From the NCBI RefSeq assembly GCF_003569805.1, contig NZ_KZ984053.1, forward strand, positions 196,214 to 260,213: a DNA stretch of 64,000 nt, given 5' to 3'. The position numbers were made by a program, and so were the translations under genes. Every line of letters begins with the position of its first letter. The first letter of the stretch is position 1. The notes beneath the pieces were generated by a model. It saw only the letters and a program-made list of their open reading frames with translations. It made no database searches and was not told the DNA's origin. This stretch comes from Microbacterium halotolerans. Lineage in GTDB: Bacteria > Actinomycetota > Actinomycetes > Actinomycetales > Microbacteriaceae. Below are positions 58,901 to 64,000 of the stretch, in pieces.

Positions 58901-60414
58901 CTTCGACCCTGTACATCGACGGCGTGTGGGAGGCCGCAGCCGACGGCGCGACGCGCGAGATCCGCTGTCCGGCGGACGGCAGCCGCGTCGGAACCGTCTC
59001 CGAGGCTTCGGCAGCCGACACCGAGCGCGCCATCGCCGCCGCGCGGCGCGCCTTCGACTCCGGTCCGTGGCGCGGCACCGTCGCCTCCGAGCGCGGAGAC
59101 ATGCTGATCCGCTTCGCCGATCTGCTCGACGAGCGCCGGGAGGACTTCGCCCGCGCCGAGGCTGACGACACCGGCAAGCGCATCGTCGAGGCGCGCATCG
59201 ATATGGACGACATCGCGGCCTGCTTCCGCTACTTCGGCAAGCTGGCCGCGAACGAGGCAGGCAGGATCGTCGACGCCGGTTCTGCGGACGTGCTCTCGCG
59301 GGTGCAGCACGAACCGGTCGGCGTGTGCGCGCTCATCTCGCCGTGGAACTATCCGCTGCTGCAGGCGGCGTGGAAGATCGCTCCGGCGCTCGCCGCGGGC
59401 AACACCTTCGTCCTCAAGCCCGCGGAGCTCACTCCGCACACGGCGATGCTGACCGTGGACCTGCTCGCCGAAGTCGGCGTGCCGGCCGGCGTCGCCAACC
59501 TGATCACGGGGGCGGGCGCCACCGCGGGAGAGCCGCTCAGCTCGCACCCCGACATCGACCTCGTCTCGTTCACGGGCGGGCTCGTCACGGGCCGCCACAT
59601 CATGGCGAACGCTGCGGCGACGATCAAGAAGGTCGCACTCGAACTGGGAGGCAAGAACCCGAACGTCGTGTTCGCCGACGCCGATTTCGACGCCGCAGTC
59701 GACAACGCGCTGAACGCCGCGTTCGTGCATTCCGGCCAGGTCTGCTCCGCGGGCGCCAGGCTCGTCGTCGAGGAGTCGATCAGAGAGCGCTTCGTCGATG
59801 CGCTGGTCGAGCGAGCGGAGCACATCCGGATGGGCGGTCCGTACGATCCGGATGCCGAGACCGGCCCGCTGATCTCCGAGGCGCACCGGACGAAGGTCGA
59901 CGACTACGTGACGCGCGCCGTCGCGGAGGGCGCCGTCGTGCGCTGCGGCGGACGCTCCGCCGCCGACGAGGACGGCGATGGCCTCGGCAGCGGCTGGTAC
60001 TACCTGCCCACGGTGATCGATCGCGTCTCCCGCGGCTCCTCCGCGGTCACGGATGAGGCCTTCGGACCGACCGTCACGGTGGAGTCGTTCACCACGGAGG
60101 ACGAGGCCGTCGAGATCGCCAACGACACCATCTACGGGCTCGCCGGCGCCGTGTGGACGCAGGACGCCGGTCGCGCCCAACGTGTGGCGGGACGCCTGCG
60201 GCACGGCACCATCTGGATCAACGACTACCACCCGTACCTGCCCCAGGCCGAGTGGGGAGGCTACGGACAGTCCGGCTTCGGGCGCGAGCTCGGGCCCACC
60301 GGGCTCGGCGAGTACGTGGAGGCCAAGCACGTGTATCAGAATCTGCGACCTGCGGTGACCGGATGGTTCGCCGACCGACGCAGCAGTGACGAGGGGACGG
60401 CCGCAGGAGCATGA
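58897..60414 (+). CDS. betB: Betaine-aldehyde dehydrogenase
   Basis: Oxidises betaine aldehyde to glycine betaine with NAD(P)+. The 505-residue aldehyde dehydrogenase has SPWNYPLLQAAWKIAPALAAG, the cofactor-loop SFTGGLVTGRHIM (the double glycine is characteristic of BetB), ELGGKNPNVVF with the catalytic glutamate, and HSGQVCSAGARLVV with the catalytic cysteine. Coupled by ATGA overlaps to the transporter before and the choline dehydrogenase after, making a complete choline-to-betaine unit for osmoprotection. Confidence 0.95.
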   Translation: MTSTLYIDGVWEAAADGATREIRCPADGSRVGTVSEASAADTERAIAAARRAFDSGPWRGTVASERGDMLIRFADLLDERREDFARAEADDTGKRIVEARIDMDDIAACFRYFGKLAANEAGRIVDAGSADVLSRVQHEPVGVCALISPWNYPLLQAAWKIAPALAAGNTFVLKPAELTPHTAMLTVDLLAEVGVPAGVANLITGAGATAGEPLSSHPDIDLVSFTGGLVTGRHIMANAAATIKKVALELGGKNPNVVFADADFDAAVDNALNAAFVHSGQVCSAGARLVVEESIRERFVDALVERAEHIRMGGPYDPDAETGPLISEAHRTKVDDYVTRAVAEGAVVRCGGRSAADEDGDGLGSGWYYLPTVIDRVSRGSSAVTDEAFGPTVTVESFTTEDEAVEIANDTIYGLAGAVWTQDAGRAQRVAGRLRHGTIWINDYHPYLPQAEWGGYGQSGFGRELGPTGLGEYVEAKHVYQNLRPAVTGWFADRRSSDEGTAAGA

Positions 60415-62024
60415 CGACCCACAGCACCCCCGAGCCCGGGGAGTACGACTACGTCGTGATCGGCGGCGGTTCCGCCGGCGCCGCGGTGGCGGCACGACTG
60501 TCGGAGGATCCCGACGTCACCGTCGCCCTGCTGGAGGCTGGGCCCAGCGATGTCGGCGTCGACGCGATCCTGCAGCTGGACCGCTGGCCGGCGCTGCTCG
60601 AATCCGGCTTCGACTGGGACTACCCGGTCGAGGAGCAGGAATCGGGCAACTCCTTCATGCGCCAGGCGCGTGCGAGAGTGCTCGGCGGCTGCTCGTCGCA
60701 CAACTCCTGCATCGCGTTCCACACCCCGGCCGAGGACCTCGACCAGTGGGTGGAGATGGGTGCGGACGGCTGGCAGTCGGAGAAGCTGCTGCCGTACCTC
60801 CGTCGACTCGAGAGCAACGACCAGCCGGGCGATCACCACGGGCACGACGGCCCCGTGACGCTGCGCCAGATCCCCGACAGCGACCCGTGCGGCGTCGCGG
60901 TGCTCGAGGCGTGCGAACAGGTCGGGATCCCGCGGGTGCAGTTCAACGACGGAGCGACGATCGTCCAGGGAGCGAACTTCTTCCAGATCAACGCCCGCGA
61001 AGACGGCGTGCGTTCGTCGTCGTCCGTGAGCTACCTGCATCCGGTGCTCGATCGGGAGAACCTGTCGATTCTCACCGAACATCGGGTGAAGCGGATCGTG
61101 TTCGACGACGAGCGGCGCGCCGTCGGCGTCGACGTGCAGGCGGCCGACCTCGCCGGCACGGTGCGCATCGGTGCAGGCCGTGAGGTGATCCTCTCGGCCG
61201 GCGCGATCGACTCGCCCAAGCTGCTGATGCTCTCCGGCGTCGGTCCGGCCGATCACCTCGCCGAAGTCGGCGTCGACGTGCTCGTCGACTCCCCCGGCGT
61301 CGGCTCGCACACGCAGGACCACCCGGAGGGGGTCATCTCCTGGGAGGCCGAGCAGCCGATGGTGGCCGAGTCGACGCAGTGGTGGGAGATCGGCATCTTC
61401 ACCAGGACGCCGACCGCCGTCGAGCGCGGCGACGACCGTCCCGACCTGATGTTCCACTACGGCACTGCCCCGTTCGATATGCACACGCTGCGACAGGGCT
61501 ACCCCACGGCGGAGAACGTGTTCGTGCTCACGCCGAACGTCACGCACGCCCGCAGCCGCGGCACGGTGCGGCTGCGCTCCTGCGACTTCCGCGACAAGCC
61601 GAAGGTCGACCCCCGCTACTTCACCGACCCGCACGACATGCAGGTGATGGTGGACGGCATCAAGCTGGCGCGGAAGATCGCAGCCCAGCCCGCCATGGCG
61701 GAGTGGACGGGACGGGAGCTGTTCCCAGGTCCCGATGTGAACACCGATGAGGAGATCGCCGACTACATGGCGAAGACCCACAACACGGTGTACCATCCCA
61801 CCGGTTCGGTGCGGATGGGCGCCGTCGACGACGGCTCGTCACCGCTGGATCCCCAGCTGCGCGTCAAGGGCGTGCAGGGGCTGCGCGTGGCCGACGCCTC
61901 GGTCATGCCGGAGATCGTCACGGTGAACCCGAACATCACCGTGATGCTGATCGGTGAGCGCTGCGCCGACCTCGTCAAGGCCGACCGCCTCGGCGTTCCG
62001 GTCGACGAGATCGCCCCGCGCTGA
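60411..62024 (+). CDS. betA: Choline dehydrogenase, GMC oxidoreductase family
   Basis: FAD-dependent oxidation of choline to betaine aldehyde. The 537-residue protein opens with YVVIGGGSAGAAVAARLSED, then GGCSSHNSCIAFH (GMC signature 1), SAGAIDSPKLLMLSGVGP (signature 2), and ends with NTVYHPTGSVRMG and VNPNITVMLIGERCADL carrying the catalytic His-Asn pair. The family also includes MftG and other alcohol oxidases, but operon context favours choline. Its stop is followed by a 22-bp hairpin. Confidence 0.92.
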   Translation: MTTHSTPEPGEYDYVVIGGGSAGAAVAARLSEDPDVTVALLEAGPSDVGVDAILQLDRWPALLESGFDWDYPVEEQESGNSFMRQARARVLGGCSSHNSCIAFHTPAEDLDQWVEMGADGWQSEKLLPYLRRLESNDQPGDHHGHDGPVTLRQIPDSDPCGVAVLEACEQVGIPRVQFNDGATIVQGANFFQINAREDGVRSSSSVSYLHPVLDRENLSILTEHRVKRIVFDDERRAVGVDVQAADLAGTVRIGAGREVILSAGAIDSPKLLMLSGVGPADHLAEVGVDVLVDSPGVGSHTQDHPEGVISWEAEQPMVAESTQWWEIGIFTRTPTAVERGDDRPDLMFHYGTAPFDMHTLRQGYPTAENVFVLTPNVTHARSRGTVRLRSCDFRDKPKVDPRYFTDPHDMQVMVDGIKLARKIAAQPAMAEWTGRELFPGPDVNTDEEIADYMAKTHNTVYHPTGSVRMGAVDDGSSPLDPQLRVKGVQGLRVADASVMPEIVTVNPNITVMLIGERCADLVKADRLGVPVDEIAPR

Positions 62025-62044
62025 TCGAGCCGACACCTCCGGTC

Positions 62045-62097
62045 CCGGACGGTGTCCGGCGTCGATATCTGCAACATCGACGCCGGACACCGTCCGG
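62045..62097. terminator. Long perfect hairpin terminator after the choline operon
   Basis: Perfect 22-bp stem (62045-62066 with 62076-62097) with a nine-base loop; its 3' arm ends six bases before the cysE -10 box. Confidence 0.75.
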
Positions 62098-62102
62098 TTC
62101 GG

Positions 62103-62108
62103 TAGATT
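62103..62108 (+). promoter_or_regulatory. -10 box of cysE, probable leaderless start
   Basis: TAGATTCGAGTCATG: TAGATT six bases before the cysE ATG, no ribosome site. Confidence 0.5.
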
Positions 62109-62114
62109 CGAGTC

Positions 62115-62678
62115 ATGGGAATCGGCATCCGCGAGGACATCGCCGCCGCCAGGCAGCGAGACCCCGCCGCGCGCGGTGCGGTGGAGATCGCGCTGCTCTA
62201 CCCCGGCCTGCACGCGATCTGGGCGCACCGCATCAACCACGGTCTGTGGCGACGCGGATTCCGCTTCATCGCCCGTGCCGGCTCGCAGCTGATGCGTGCC
62301 GTCACCGGGATCGAGATCCATCCTGGCGCGACGATCGGCCACCGCTTCTTCATCGATCACGGCTCAGGGGTCGTGATCGGCGAGACGGCAGAGGTCGGCG
62401 ACGACGTGATGCTCTACCACGGCGTGACGCTGGGCGGTCGCTCCCTCACGAAGGGCAAGCGCCATCCCACGCTCGGCGACGGGGTCGCAGTCGGCGCGGG
62501 TGCGAAGGTGCTCGGGCCCGTCACGATCGGCGAGAACTCCACCGTCGGTGCGAACGCTGTGGTCACCCGCGACGCCCCCGCGGGCAGCGTCCTGCTCGGC
62601 ATCCCGGCCAAGGTGCGGCCCCGCGAGCCGGGCACCGACGCCCAGGCCCTCCTGCAGGCCCCCGAGTACCAGATCTGA
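62115..62678 (+). CDS. cysE: Serine O-acetyltransferase (EpsC type)
   Basis: First committed step of cysteine synthesis: acetylates serine with acetyl-CoA. The 187-residue short form lacks most of the N-terminal helical domain of E. coli CysE. Left-handed beta-helix with hexapeptide repeats; active-site motifs [20 protein letters not shown] with the catalytic His and Asp, [23 protein letters not shown], and [22 protein letters not shown]. Its own leaderless promoter fits separation from cysK. Ends three bases from the convergent amidase gene. Confidence 0.97.
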   Translation: MGIGIREDIAAARQRDPAARGAVEIALLYPGLHAIWAHRINHGLWRRGFRFIARAGSQLMRAVTGIEIHPGATIGHRFFIDHGSGVVIGETAEVGDDVMLYHGVTLGGRSLTKGKRHPTLGDGVAVGAGAKVLGPVTIGENSTVGANAVVTRDAPAGSVLLGIPAKVRPREPGTDAQALLQAPEYQI

Positions 62679-62681
62679 GAT

Positions 62682-64000
62682 TCAGGCGGGCGCGAGCGGC
62701 AGCGGGCCGCGGGCGCGTTCCAGCTGTGCGGCGAGGGCGATGATCGCCGACTCGCCGCCAGGCCGGCCGATCAGCTGCACGCTCCAGGGGCGCTCGCCCG
62801 GCTCAGATGTGACGGGCACCGTGATGGCGGGCAGACCTGCGACGTTGACGAAACTCGTGTGCGGCGAATAGCTGCACTGCCTGGCGAAGTTCTCCATCGG
62901 ATCCGTTCCGCGGCTCGCCCAGCCGATCCGCTGCGGCTCCATCGCGAGCGCCGGTGTGAGCACCGCGTCGTAGGGCGAGAACGCCTCGATCGTAGCGCGC
63001 TCGAACGCCGTCGCCGCCTGGTACGCGCCGATCACGGTCTCCGCGCTGAGCGCCCTCCCCTGCCGCACCATCCAGGCGGTGAAGGGGGCGACGGTCGCGT
63101 CGAGCCGGTCGTCCGCCACCGGCACTCCCGCAGCTGATGCCTTCCAGATGTTCGTGAACAGCTCGGGGTAGCCAGCAGGCTCCCACGCGGCCTCGCCGAC
63201 ATCGTGGCCCGCACCTGACAGGGCGCGGGCGGCGAGTTCGTAAGCGGCCAGCGCGCGAGGGTCCAGGCTCGTGTCCGTCCAGCCGTCCCATGGCGTGACG
63301 AGCGTCGCTCCGATGCGCATCGGAGCATCCGGATCGCGGCGAGCACTCATGACGAAGGGACCGCCGCCCGGAGCCGTCGTAGCGTGGCGACGGGGCCCGG
63401 ATGACCACAGCGCGTCGAGCAGATACGCCGCGTCCTCGACGGAGCGGGCGATCGGCCCGGCGACCGACAGCCCGCCTGGCGAGTCGAGACCGTTCGCGAT
63501 CGGCAGCCGTCCACGAGAGGGCTTCAGCCCGACCACGCCGACGGTTGCCGCGGGGATCCGGATCGACCCTCCGCCGTCCGACGCCGTGGCGGCGGGAAGC
63601 TGGGCCGTCGCGACGGCGACGGCCGCGCCACCGCTGGACCCGCCCGCGCCCGTCTCCGGATCCCACGGGTTGCGCGTGGGCGGGGCGATCTCCGACTCGG
63701 TGTAGCCGGTGAGACCGAACTCCGGAGTGCTCGTCTTGCCGAGGCTGATCGAACCCGCACCGTCGAGTGCGACCGCGAGGGGATCGGAGGCCTCAGGCAC
63801 GTAGTCGGCGAATGCGCGCGACCCGTATCTGGTGGGCACCCCGGCGCGAGCGACGAGGTCCTTGTCGGCGCTCGGCACGCCCCACAGCGGCGCTGCACCT
63901 CTGTCATCCGGGTTCAGCGCCCTCGCCCGCTCGATCGCCGAACTCTGCGTGACCTCGACGAAGGCACCGAGGTCGCGCAGCGCTCCGACGCGGGCGAGGA
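62682..64000 (-). CDS. Amidase-signature family hydrolase, 5' end beyond window
   Basis: About 440 codons visible; the start lies to the right of the window. The Ser-Ser-Lys catalytic triad is complete: lysine in GVPSADKDLVARAGVPTRYG, cis-serine in GAGGSSGGAAVAVATA, and nucleophile serine in ASDGGGSIRIPAATVGVVGLKPS. The C-terminal region FVNVAGLPAITVP and WSVQLIGRPGGE is also typical. The family cleaves varied amides; substrate unknown. A GTG at 63878 is a poor start because conserved sequence (APLWGVPSADKDL) reads through upstream. Confidence 0.93.
   Translation of the reverse strand, partial: LARVGALRDLGAFVEVTQSSAIERARALNPDDRGAAPLWGVPSADKDLVARAGVPTRYGSRAFADYVPEASDPLAVALDGAGSISLGKTSTPEFGLTGYTESEIAPPTRNPWDPETGAGGSSGGAAVAVATAQLPAATASDGGGSIRIPAATVGVVGLKPSRGRLPIANGLDSPGGLSVAGPIARSVEDAAYLLDALWSSGPRRHATTAPGGGPFVMSARRDPDAPMRIGATLVTPWDGWTDTSLDPRALAAYELAARALSGAGHDVGEAAWEPAGYPELFTNIWKASAAGVPVADDRLDATVAPFTAWMVRQGRALSAETVIGAYQAATAFERATIEAFSPYDAVLTPALAMEPQRIGWASRGTDPMENFARQCSYSPHTSFVNVAGLPAITVPVTSEPGERPWSVQLIGRPGGESAIIALAAQLERARGPLPLAPA

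Noticed and set aside
60411..62024. MftG (mycofactocin dehydrogenase) linked to the MftD-like gene
   Set aside because: Same GMC family, but it is 45 kb from the MftD-like gene and coupled to betT and betB, which fits choline oxidation.

Overview
This 64 kb window is chromosomal DNA of a high-GC actinomycete. Gene order, codon use and protein sequences point to the family Microbacteriaceae, most likely Microbacterium or a close relative. I see no rRNA, tRNA, CRISPR array, insertion sequence, prophage or replication origin. Coding density is very high; no stretch over 300 bases lacks a gene or a recognisable control region.

Layout. (a) 0-3.7 kb: the start of a helicase-like gene, a lipoprotein and a copper-exporting P-type ATPase with a CsoR-type operator. 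(b) 3.8-25.5 kb: most of an ancestral minus-strand housekeeping run, in the order proS, nusA, ylxR, infB, rbfA, truB, ribF. It is opened by accessory insertions: a secreted surface nuclease between proS and nusA, where rimP would be expected, and an 8.5 kb block between rbfA and truB. That block holds an orphan MftD-like enzyme, a TetR/ABC exporter module, mutY, a lipoprotein, and a flavin oxidoreductase-methyltransferase fusion divergent from an XRE-cupin regulator. (c) 25.5-36.6 kb: two paired SMR efflux genes with a divergent TetR gene, an SGNH hydrolase, an F420-type oxidoreductase, then ispG, rseP and dxr. This second part of the housekeeping run is interrupted by a Mur ligase paralogue and by a PhzE-type fused anthranilate-synthase gene behind a complete trp leader peptide and attenuator. 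(d) 36.6-44.2 kb: an FKBP isomerase lipoprotein, PlsC, OsmC-like protein, asparaginase, a large EssC/FtsK-like ATPase and a PP2C phosphatase. (e) 44.2-55.5 kb: prmC-tsaC-wecA-atpI-atpBEFHAGDC-yaaA, one long co-directional run with nine ATP synthase genes. (f) 55.7-64 kb: cysK and cysE, separated by a three-gene choline-to-betaine module (BCCT transporter, betaine-aldehyde dehydrogenase, choline dehydrogenase), then an amidase running off the end.

Control signals that recur: at least nine genes begin 6-7 bases after a TANNNT -10 box, four of them with the same TAGGCTG element, which fits leaderless transcription. Many intergenic gaps carry long perfect hairpins (13-23 bp stems) without a U-tract, probably actinobacterial terminators. 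The best-supported regulatory discovery is the trp attenuator at 30.22-30.35 kb. Functions are inferred from sequence recognition only; no database search was run.
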